From Myxococcota bacterium (lineage in GTDB: Bacteria > Myxococcota_A > UBA9160 > PR03), in contig JALOQG010000018.1 of the NCBI GenBank assembly GCA_025453505.1, forward strand, positions 1 to 16,597: a stretch of DNA of 16,597 bases. Reading direction: 5' to 3'. How positions within the stretch are numbered: the first letter of the stretch is position 1; each line of letters starts with the position of its first letter. Below are positions 6,820-13,335 of this stretch, one piece after another. Both the position numbers and the translations under genes were made by a program. A model generated the notes under the pieces. The model ran no database searches, was not told the DNA's origin, and was given only the letters and a program-made list of their open reading frames with translations.

Positions 6820-7545
6820 TTGAGGACCTTCGCAAACGGGGCGGTGCGCCCCATGCTTCCGGCGTTTCTGATCGCGTCGCTCTTCTCCGTCTCCGTGCTC
6901 TCGGGTTGCGCCAGTGGCCCCGACGCATCTGCGGACGCGGTGGCGAGCACTCCCTACCGCGTCGGGCCTTCCGACACGCTGACCGTGAAGGTGCTGCCCG
7001 ATCCCGCGATCGAGCTCACCGCGCTCCGGGTGCGTCCGGACGGCAAGGTTTCCGTCGATCTGATCGGCGACGTGCAGGCCTCCGGCCGCACCACCGAGGA
7101 GATCTCGGCCGAGATCACCGAGAGGATGGCCGAGTTCCGGCAGAGTCCGTCGGTCTCGGTCGCAGTCGATGCGCCCACCAGCACGACGATCTCGGTGATC
7201 GGCGAGGTCCGGTCGCCCGGCAGCTTCGCGCTCGACCGCGACATCCGCGTGGCGGAGGCGATCGCCATGGCGGGCGGCGCGACGGAGCTGAGCGCCACCA
7301 GCCGCGTGCGCGTCGTGCGTCGCGAAGGCGGCACCCAGACCGTGTTGATGATCTCGGACCTCGACGACATCCGGGCCGGCGACGGGAGCACCGACATGGT
7401 GCTGCAGAAGGGCGATCTCGTGGTCGTCCCGGCCGCCTACCAGGTCGTCGCGGGCTACGAGATCCGCAAGTTCCTCTACCCGCTCGAAGCGTTCTTCCGG
7501 GTGATCGGCGGTGGACTCTTCCTCGCCGGCGGACTCTTCAACTGA
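6820..7545 (+). CDS. Polysaccharide export lipoprotein (Wza/EpsD-like, Poly_export + SLBB)
   Basis: A 241-residue outer-membrane export protein. The TTG at 6820 is chosen because AGGAGGA sits 7 bases upstream and because it adds basic residues (Arg2, Arg10) before the hydrophobic core PAFLIASLFSVSV; the first ATG (6853) would give a signal without positive charge. The lipobox LSGC (27-30) makes Cys30 the lipidated residue, with Ala at +2, which suits outer-membrane sorting. A Poly_export domain follows (YRVGPSDTLTVKVL, 46-59, to about 118), then one SLBB-like domain (ISVIGEVRSPGSFAL, 124-138, to about 205). The C-terminus EAFFRVIGGGLFLAGGLFN is hydrophobic and may be the outer-membrane helix of a Wza-like barrel. 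It is shorter than Wza, as expected for the single-SLBB form found with exosortases. It should pair with the Wzz-like protein encoded next. Confidence 0.92.
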   Translation: MRTFANGAVRPMLPAFLIASLFSVSVLSGCASGPDASADAVASTPYRVGPSDTLTVKVLPDPAIELTALRVRPDGKVSVDLIGDVQASGRTTEEISAEITERMAEFRQSPSVSVAVDAPTSTTISVIGEVRSPGSFALDRDIRVAEAIAMAGGATELSATSRVRVVRREGGTQTVLMISDLDDIRAGDGSTDMVLQKGDLVVVPAAYQVVAGYEIRKFLYPLEAFFRVIGGGLFLAGGLFN

Positions 7546-7563
7546 CGCTGGGGATCTGGCCAC

Positions 7564-8946
7564 ATGGCTGATTTCGACGAAGAGGGCCCGCAGGCGGGCC
7601 TGCCCGACTGGTTGCGCGATCCGGTCGCCGTCCTGCGGAGACGCTGGCAGGCGATGCTGGTCGCGCTGCTGGTCGGCTTCGCCGTCACGGCCGTGGCGAC
7701 CGCTCTGCGCAAGCCGGTGTACCTGGCCCAGGCCTCGGTGCTGCTGGCGACGCAGAAGGTCACCGAGGATCTCGTCAAGCCGACGACGCAGGCGAGCCCG
7801 CTCGAGGGCATCGACGCCTTTGCCGCCGAGGCGCTTTCGTCCGCGAACCTGAAGCGCGTGATCGACGAGTTCGGGCTCTTCCCCGAGGAGCGCGAGGCGC
7901 GCTCTTCCGAAGAGGTCGCGGCGATGATGCGCGAGAACATCTCGATCGAGGCGGTCGAGGCCAACGCGCGTCCGCAGGGGCCGATGCGTTTCGAGAAGTC
8001 GAAGGTCCTGAGCATCGGTTACGAGTCCTACAGCGCCACGCAGGCGGCCGCGGTGGCGACTCGGCTCGCGCAGATCTTCCAGGCCGAAGGTCTTCGCATG
8101 CGCAGCGAACAGGCGCGCCTCGCGACCGAGTTCATGCGCCGCGAAGTGAAGTCCGCCGAAGAGGCGCTGCGCGTGCAGAAGGCCGCGATCGCCGAGTTCG
8201 AGGAGCAGCATCGCGGCGAGCTGCCGTCGGATCTCGAGATGAGCCAGCGGCGCATCGAGCGCCTCCAGGATCAACGCAATTCGCTCGCGACCGCGCTGGC
8301 CGAGGCGGAGACGCGCTTCGCGACCTCGACGGGACCGGCGGATGCCGCGTCGCCGGGTGCGCGTCTCGCCGCCGCCAAGGCGCAGCTCGCGAGCCAGCGC
8401 GCCGTCAACACGGACACGCATCCCAACGTGATCTCGCTGAAGCGCCAGATCGCGGACCTCGAGCGCGAGGTCCGGACCAGCGGCGGCGGCGGCGGTGGCG
8501 GCGGCGGCTATGGCGTCGGACGCCGCGAGCTCGCGAACTACCGCGAACAGATCGCCGCGGCAGACGCGGAGATGGAGCAGCTCGAGCTGCGCATGGCGCG
8601 CATGCCGCAGCGCGAGGTCGAACTCGCGGGTCTTCAGCAGCGCGCCAAGGTCGTCGAGGAGTCCTATTTCCAGCTGCTCGCGAAGCTCAAGGAAGCCGAG
8701 CTCGCCGAGAGCCTCGAACTCTCGCAGCAGGGCGGAGTCGTCGCGGTGTTGCAGGAAGCGACGCCGCCGCTCACGCCGGAGAAGGGTCGTCTGAAGATCG
8801 CCGCGGCGGGGGTGTTCGCGTCGCTCGGTCTGGCGTTCGCGCTCGCGATGCTGCTCGAGCTGCGCGACCCGGTGATCGCCACGGCGCAGGGTGTCGAGGC
8901 GTTGGCCGGCGTACCCGTGCTCGGCGTGATGCCGAAAGTCTCCTAG
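7564..8946 (+). CDS. Wzz/GumC-like chain-length determinant (exosortase EPS type)
   Basis: A 460-residue polysaccharide co-polymerase without a fused kinase. An N-terminal membrane helix (about 26-48, after WLRDPVAVLRRRW) and a C-terminal helix (about 409-435, IAAAGVFASLGLAFALAMLLEL) flank a large periplasmic region with long Glu/Ala/Arg-rich coiled coils (about 180-260 and 318-395). The Pro-rich motif TPPLTPEKGRL just before the second membrane helix is typical of the family. It should control chain length and link the inner-membrane assembly machinery to the export lipoprotein, and its cytoplasmic tail may activate the separate kinase at 2785-3633. A run of nine Gly (307-315) interrupts the coiled coil. 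It starts 18 bases after the lipoprotein stop and ends only 6 bp from the stop of the opposing regulator gene. Confidence 0.92.
   Translation: MADFDEEGPQAGLPDWLRDPVAVLRRRWQAMLVALLVGFAVTAVATALRKPVYLAQASVLLATQKVTEDLVKPTTQASPLEGIDAFAAEALSSANLKRVIDEFGLFPEEREARSSEEVAAMMRENISIEAVEANARPQGPMRFEKSKVLSIGYESYSATQAAAVATRLAQIFQAEGLRMRSEQARLATEFMRREVKSAEEALRVQKAAIAEFEEQHRGELPSDLEMSQRRIERLQDQRNSLATALAEAETRFATSTGPADAASPGARLAAAKAQLASQRAVNTDTHPNVISLKRQIADLEREVRTSGGGGGGGGGYGVGRRELANYREQIAAADAEMEQLELRMARMPQREVELAGLQQRAKVVEESYFQLLAKLKEAELAESLELSQQGGVVAVLQEATPPLTPEKGRLKIAAAGVFASLGLAFALAMLLELRDPVIATAQGVEALAGVPVLGVMPKVS
8482..8508 (+). repeat. GGC/GGT triplet run encoding Gly9
   Basis: Nine consecutive glycine codons (eight GGC and one GGT) lie in the periplasmic region of the Wzz-like protein, at the break between two coiled-coil segments. 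Changes in repeat number would keep the frame and vary a flexible hinge. Confidence 0.7.
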
Positions 8947-8952
8947 GTGCCG

Positions 8953-9630
8953 CTAGTCCTCTTCGATCAAACGATCCGGATCCGGCACCAGGAACACGCG
9001 CGAGCGTACCTCGATCAGCTTCTCGCTCTCGAGCCGCGCGATCGCGCGCGTCGCAGTCTCGCGGGTGACGCCGACCATGTTGGCGAGCTCCCGGTGCGTG
9101 AGCCGCATCTCGATCCGGGTGCCCCCGTCGACCGGGCATCCGTGGCTCTTGCAGAGTCTGTGGAGCGCCATCCGGATGCGCGCCTCGGGATCGCGCTTGT
9201 TCATGATCTCGATCTGCTGCCAGGCGTCGCGGCAACGCGCGCAGAGCACCTCGAGCAGCGTGCGCGAGAAGCGTGGCTCGCGCAGCAACGCCTCGAAGCG
9301 CACGCGATCGAGCGACACGATCGAAGTGCGAGAGACCGCGGTGACCGTCGCGGGGGCCGTGCGCCCGTCGAGCAGCGCCATCTCGCCGAAGTGCTCGGGC
9401 GCGTCGTGATACGCGAGGATCAGTTCGCGGCCGCTGGCCAGCCAGCGCGAGACCTTGACCCGGCCTTCGCGCACGACGTAGACGCTGCGCCCCGTCTCCT
9501 CCTCCGGGAACACCACTTCTCCGGCCCCATAGCGACGCTCGACCAGATGACGCGAAAGCGCGCGCAGGTCGTCGTCGGTCAGGCCCGAGAAGAGCGCCAC
9601 GCGGCGCAGGAACTCGATGTCTACCCCCAA
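8953..9630 (-). CDS. Crp/Fnr-family transcriptional regulator
   Basis: A 225-residue regulator with an N-terminal cyclic-nucleotide-binding-type beta-barrel (about 6-115, with VVFPEEETGRSVYVVREGRVKV and HFGEMALLDGRTAPATV), a dimer helix, and a C-terminal winged helix (LTHRELANMVGVTRETATRAIARLESEKLI). The recognition helix has Arg190, Glu191 and Arg195, equivalent to the DNA-contacting residues of E. coli CRP. The pocket keeps GE (82-83) but has Ala-Pro (92-93) where cAMP binders have Arg-Ser, so canonical cAMP binding is doubtful. Cys130, 133, 160 and 165 cluster between the dimer helix and the DNA-binding domain. The start is probably the TTG at 9630, with GGGAGG about 4 bases upstream; an ATG at 9798 would add a tail that overlaps the next gene. 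It is divergent from the second glycosyltransferase operon, which it may control. Confidence 0.85.
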   Translation of the reverse strand: MGVDIEFLRRVALFSGLTDDDLRALSRHLVERRYGAGEVVFPEEETGRSVYVVREGRVKVSRWLASGRELILAYHDAPEHFGEMALLDGRTAPATVTAVSRTSIVSLDRVRFEALLREPRFSRTLLEVLCARCRDAWQQIEIMNKRDPEARIRMALHRLCKSHGCPVDGGTRIEMRLTHRELANMVGVTRETATRAIARLESEKLIEVRSRVFLVPDPDRLIEED

Positions 9631-9781
9631 GAGCCCTCCCGACCGGGGTGATCGTCCTCGGGGTGGATCGACGGAACCCGGATCGCGCTTGAGGGGGCAA
9701 CCCCACGCGACTGGAAATGCGCAACTCCGCCATCGAGGCCGGGTCCGCGACGACTCCCAGCCGGATTGGAAGGCGAAGCCT
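9631..9781. promoter_or_regulatory. Divergent promoter region between the Crp-like gene and the GT operon
   Basis: This 151-bp region should hold the promoters of both the regulator (leftward) and the second EPS operon (rightward). It contains GGGGG-CAA-CCCC (9693-9704), able to form a small hairpin. An inverted repeat CGAAGC/GCTTCG (9774-9779 and 9788-9793) extends over the GTG start codon of the rightward gene. I found no good TGTGA-N6-TCACA site, so autoregulation by a classical CRP box is not supported. Confidence 0.45.
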
Positions 9782-10897
9782 GTGAACGCTTCGGGCATCG
9801 ATCACGCAGCCGATCCGCTCGACTCCGTGTCGGTCGTCGTGCCGACCTACAAGGAAGTCGACAGTCTTCCCCACCTGCTCGATCGGCTTCGCGCACTCCG
9901 GGAATCGGGCGTCGCGCTCGATGTACTGATCATGGACGACGACAGCCGGGACGGAACGGAGGCGCTCGTCGCCGCGCGCGCCGAGCCCTGGGTGCAGCTC
10001 GTGGTGCGTACGCAGGACCGCGGCCTCAGCCCGTCCGTGCTCGACGGGTTGCAGCGCGCCGAAGGCGACGTGCTGATCGTGATGGATGCGGACCTCAGCC
10101 ATCCGCCCGAGCGGATTCCCTCGATGATCGAGGCGCTGCGCGAGGGCAGCGACCTCGTGATCGGCTCCCGCTACGTCGAGGGCGGCACGACTTCGCACGA
10201 CTGGGGCTTCGGCCGTTGGCTCAACAGCCGCGTCGCGACGCTGCTCGCACGGCCCTTCACGCACGTCGCGGATCCGATGAGTGGCTTCATCGCGCTGCGT
10301 CGCTCGACGTTCCGTTCCGGCCGCGACTTCAATCCGGTCGGCTACAAGATCGGGCTCGAGCTGATCGTGAAGTGCGGCTGCAAGCGCGTCGGCGAGATCC
10401 CGATCCACTTCGAGAACCGCAAGTTCGGCGAGAGCAAGCTCAGCCTCCGCGAGCAGCTCAAGTACCTGCAGCATCTGCGGCGTCTCGCGATCCACAAGTA
10501 CGGCACCTGGAGCCATTTCACGCAGTTCGCGGCGGTCGGCGCGCTCGGCGCGCTCGCGAACCTCGCGCTCCTGACGGCGTTCCTGAGGCTCGGCGTCCCG
10601 GCGAGCTGGGCGGTGGCGTCGGCGATCGCCGTCACGATGGTCTTCAACTTCGTGCTCAACCGGCGCTTCTCGTTCTCCTACGCGCGGGGCGGATCGATCG
10701 TCCGGCACTTCTTCGGCTTCGTCGCGGCGTGTTCGCTCGGCGCGCTCGTGAACTACGCGCTCACGCTGACGCTGATGCAGCCGCCCATCGGTGCGTCGCC
10801 GCAGATCGCCGCGCTGGCCGGGATCGCCGCCGGCAGCCTCTTGAACTTCCTGACCAACCGCTACCTCGTCTTCCGGCAGGAACACGTGAGGCCGTGA
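9782..10897 (+). CDS. DPM1/GtrB-like polyprenol-phosphate glycosyltransferase fused to GtrA domain
   Basis: A 371-residue fusion. Residues 14-240 are a GT2 domain of the dolichol-phosphate mannosyltransferase type, with SVVVPTYKEVDSLP (17-30), IMDDDSRDGT (50-59), the metal-binding MDADLSHPPE (101-110), IGSRYVEGG (127-135), DPMSGFIAL and FENRKFGESKLS. Residues 247-366 are a GtrA-like domain of four membrane helices, with FTQFAAVGALGALANLALL, FNFVLNRRFSF and LLNFLTNRYLVF. It should load a sugar onto polyprenyl phosphate and take part in flipping the product. The next gene encodes a GT-C enzyme that would use such a donor. The GTG at 9782 is chosen because GGAAGG lies 8 bases upstream and the GT2 domain begins soon after. 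It heads the second operon; the next start lies 3 bases beyond its stop. Confidence 0.92.
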   Translation: MNASGIDHAADPLDSVSVVVPTYKEVDSLPHLLDRLRALRESGVALDVLIMDDDSRDGTEALVAARAEPWVQLVVRTQDRGLSPSVLDGLQRAEGDVLIVMDADLSHPPERIPSMIEALREGSDLVIGSRYVEGGTTSHDWGFGRWLNSRVATLLARPFTHVADPMSGFIALRRSTFRSGRDFNPVGYKIGLELIVKCGCKRVGEIPIHFENRKFGESKLSLREQLKYLQHLRRLAIHKYGTWSHFTQFAAVGALGALANLALLTAFLRLGVPASWAVASAIAVTMVFNFVLNRRFSFSYARGGSIVRHFFGFVAACSLGALVNYALTLTLMQPPIGASPQIAALAGIAAGSLLNFLTNRYLVFRQEHVRP

Positions 10898-10900
10898 GAC

Positions 10901-12367
10901 ATGTCCCAGCATGCGCTCGAGCGGCTCGCGAAGATCGGATTGCTCGCGTCGATCGCGGTCGAGGTCGTCGCCTACTTCCTGAGCTCGTTCACGCTGGTCG
11001 ATCACGATCCGCTGGTGATGGCCGAGGTCGCGCGCCGCGTCGTCGACGGCGAAGTGCTCTACCGCGAGGCGTGGGACAACAAGCCGCCGCTCGCGCTGCT
11101 CTTCTACGCGCCCGCCCAGTGGATCGCGCCGGGCTCCTACATGGGCCTGCAGCTCTTCGCCGCGCTCTGGACCGGCCTGCAGGCGCTCGTCACGTTCGTG
11201 TGGCTGCGCGGCGAGAGCGCGCTGGTCCGCAACGTCGCGACGTCGCTCGTGCTGCTGCTGCCGCTCTCTCGCACCGATTTCGTCTGGGCGTCCTCCGAGG
11301 ACGCCGTCAACCTGTTCACGCTCTTCCTCGCGCTGCTCGGCCATCGCATCCTGCGCCGCGGCGCCTGGCTCGGCTGGGAGCCCTGGCTCGCCGGCGCGCT
11401 CGCGCTGCTCGCCTTCCACTGCCGCCAGACGGGACTGCTCTTCGCCGCTCTCCCGCTGCTCGCGATCGTGAGCGCGCCGCAGGGCGTGCGCGAGAAGGCC
11501 ATCGCGATGGCGCAGATGACGGCCGGCGCCGTGCTCGGTCTCGCCGTGTCGCTCGCGCTCGTGCTCGCGACCTCCGATTTCGAAGCGTACGTCGAGGCGA
11601 TGTTCGTCGGTCCCCAGCGCTACGGCGCGACGAGCCTCGCGACGCTGCACTGGGTCGTGCGCGAGCACCTCGTCTCGCTGCGCGAGCATCCGTATCTCCT
11701 GATGACGGGCTTCGCGCTGTTGATTGCCGAGGACTGGCGCGATCGCTGCTTCGTGCTGGCGCTCGTGGTGCTCAGCGCCGTCACGGTGCTCGCGCCGTCG
11801 AAGCCCTTCGGACACTATCAGGAGCAGCTGATCCCGCTCCTCGTGCTCGGCGCGATCGTCGCGTTGCGCAACCTGCGGAGCAGCTCTGGAGTCGGCGCCG
11901 GCGCGTACGGCAACGCGCTGGTGCTCGTGTTCCTCGTCAGCGCGCTCATCACGGGCGAGCTGCTCCGGAACGACCACGGCGAGATGGAAGAGCTCGACTC
12001 GGTCGTGGAGCGTCTGGAGCGCGAGAACGAGCGAGCGCCGGGTACCCTGCTCACGATCGGCGAGAACAGCGCCTACATCTACTTCCGCTCGCAGGTGAAA
12101 CCGGTCGACGACCGCTACCACTGGGACCTCTTCTTCGACGCCACGCAGTTCCTGCCCGATCCGCCGGACGCGGTCGTCGCGTCCATCGTCGCCGATCCGC
12201 CGACGTGGCTCGTGGTCGACGACGAGACGCTCGCGACGGCGCGCGCCGGCACCAGCGAGAAGCGCCGCTACCGCCTGGTGAACGATCTATGCTCCCGGTA
12301 CGCGTGCGAGCCGATCGCGAGCATCGGTCGATGGCAGATGCTCCGCGTCGCGGAAGCTCGACCATGA
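10901..12367 (+). CDS. GT-C membrane glycosyltransferase (ArnT/PMT-2-like)
   Basis: A 488-residue polytopic protein with about nine to eleven membrane helices up to about residue 355 and a soluble C-terminal part. Its first periplasmic loop has the GT-C pattern, DHDPLVMAEVARRVVDGEVLY (34-54, with the Asp-x-Asp motif) followed by WDNKPPLALLFYAP (58-71), like ArnT and protein mannosyltransferase-like enzymes that use polyprenyl-phosphate sugars on the outer side of the membrane. The donor is probably made by the GtrB-GtrA fusion encoded just upstream. The acceptor may be the lipid-linked EPS unit, another glycan or a protein; the sequence does not say. It overlaps the next gene by ATGA. A Wzy-like polymerase is a less likely alternative because the KPP loop points to GT-C. 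Confidence 0.82.
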   Translation: MSQHALERLAKIGLLASIAVEVVAYFLSSFTLVDHDPLVMAEVARRVVDGEVLYREAWDNKPPLALLFYAPAQWIAPGSYMGLQLFAALWTGLQALVTFVWLRGESALVRNVATSLVLLLPLSRTDFVWASSEDAVNLFTLFLALLGHRILRRGAWLGWEPWLAGALALLAFHCRQTGLLFAALPLLAIVSAPQGVREKAIAMAQMTAGAVLGLAVSLALVLATSDFEAYVEAMFVGPQRYGATSLATLHWVVREHLVSLREHPYLLMTGFALLIAEDWRDRCFVLALVVLSAVTVLAPSKPFGHYQEQLIPLLVLGAIVALRNLRSSSGVGAGAYGNALVLVFLVSALITGELLRNDHGEMEELDSVVERLERENERAPGTLLTIGENSAYIYFRSQVKPVDDRYHWDLFFDATQFLPDPPDAVVASIVADPPTWLVVDDETLATARAGTSEKRRYRLVNDLCSRYACEPIASIGRWQMLRVAEARP

Positions 12368-13335
12368 ACGTCTTGGTGATCCTCATCAACTACCGGACGC
12401 CCGATCTCACGCTGCGTGCGCTCCGCGCCGCGCTCGCCGAGTTTCCCCGGCTTCCGGAGAGCCGCGTCGCGCTGATCGACAACGGTTCCGGCGACGACTC
12501 CGCGGCCGTTCTCTCGGGCGCGCTCGAGCGCGAGGGCCTCGGCGACCGCGTCGAGCTGATCGTCTCGCCCGAGAATCTCGGCTTCGCAGGCGGCGTGAAT
12601 CTCGCGCTGCGTCCTGCGCTCGCCGGGCCGGATCCGCCGCGCTTCGTGTACCTGCTGAACTCCGACGCAATTCCCGCGCCGGGCTCGATCGAACGTCTCG
12701 TGCGCACCTTGGAGGAACGGCCGGGGGCGGCGATCGCCGGCTCCTACATCCACGGTCCGGACGGTGTGACGCACGGCACCGCGTTCCACTTCCCGAGCGT
12801 CGCGAGCAACTTCGAGGAAGCGCTCGGCATCGGCTTCGTCTCGCGGCTGCTCGACCGCTGGGTCGTGTCGCGGCCGGTTCCGACCGAGACGACGCGCATC
12901 GACTGGCTCGCGGGCGCGTCGATGTTGATCCGGCGCGAGGTGTTCGACGCGATCGGCCTCTACGACGAGAACTACTTCTTCTACTTCGAGGAGACCGACT
13001 TCTGCCTGCGCGCCGCGCGGGCGGGCTTCACGACCTGGTACGGGCCGGAGAGCCGCGTCGAGCACATCGGTGCGGCGAGTTCGGGGTGGAAGGACTTCTC
13101 GAAGCCGCGCGCCGCGTACTGGTGGGACGGCCGCCGCTGGTTCTACTACAAGAACCACGGTCTCGCGTATCTGTGGGCCGCGAACGTCGCCTGGGTGCTC
13201 GGGTTCCTGCTCGGCGAGACACGGCGCCGATTGATCGGCCGTAAGGGACCCTTCCCGCCGCGCTTCTTCCGCGACTTCCTCCGCTACAACTTCTCGTTTC
13301 GCCCGCTCGGGCGCGGCTTTCCGCGCAATGCGTGA
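12364..13335 (+). CDS. Family 2 glycosyltransferase (WbbL/rhamnosyltransferase-like)
   Basis: A 323-residue cytoplasmic or membrane-associated GT2. It has the nucleotide-binding start VLVILINYRTPDLT (3-16), ALIDNGSGDDS (36-46), ENLGFAGGVNLAL (70-82), a metal-binding VYLLNSDA (95-102) and, further on, WLAGASMLIRREVFDAIGLYDENYFFYFEE ending in TDFCLRA. This layout is common in rhamnosyl- and related transferases that extend lipid-linked repeat units; the sugar cannot be assigned. The C-terminal 70 residues hold a hydrophobic segment (LAYLWAANVAWVLGFLLG) and a basic tail. The start overlaps the upstream stop (ATGA) and the end overlaps the PKD gene by 8 bases, so translation is probably coupled. 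Confidence 0.9.
   Translation: MNVLVILINYRTPDLTLRALRAALAEFPRLPESRVALIDNGSGDDSAAVLSGALEREGLGDRVELIVSPENLGFAGGVNLALRPALAGPDPPRFVYLLNSDAIPAPGSIERLVRTLEERPGAAIAGSYIHGPDGVTHGTAFHFPSVASNFEEALGIGFVSRLLDRWVVSRPVPTETTRIDWLAGASMLIRREVFDAIGLYDENYFFYFEETDFCLRAARAGFTTWYGPESRVEHIGAASSGWKDFSKPRAAYWWDGRRWFYYKNHGLAYLWAANVAWVLGFLLGETRRRLIGRKGPFPPRFFRDFLRYNFSFRPLGRGFPRNA

Noticed and set aside
9631..9798. N-terminal extension of the Crp-like protein to the ATG at 9798
   Set aside because: It would add 56 residues rich in Arg, Pro and Ser before the family start and overlap the divergent gene. The TTG at 9630 has a ribosome binding site and gives normal family length.
9631..9800. CRP box (TGTGA-N6-TCACA) near the regulator gene
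   Set aside because: A TGTGA occurs at 9781-9785, but no TCACA-like half site follows at the right spacing.
8771..12121. Very long open frame on the minus strand (over 1100 codons)
   Set aside because: It lies antisense to clear Wzz, GT2-GtrA and GT-C genes, has an Arg/His/Glu-rich low-complexity translation with no domain, and only borrows the true Crp-like region in another frame. High G+C makes such shadows common.
9766..13335. Very long plus-strand frame ending with the WbbL-like protein
   Set aside because: Only the last 323 codons (from 12364) give a recognisable protein. The upstream part is an Arg/Ala-rich off-frame reading of the GtrB-GtrA and GT-C genes.
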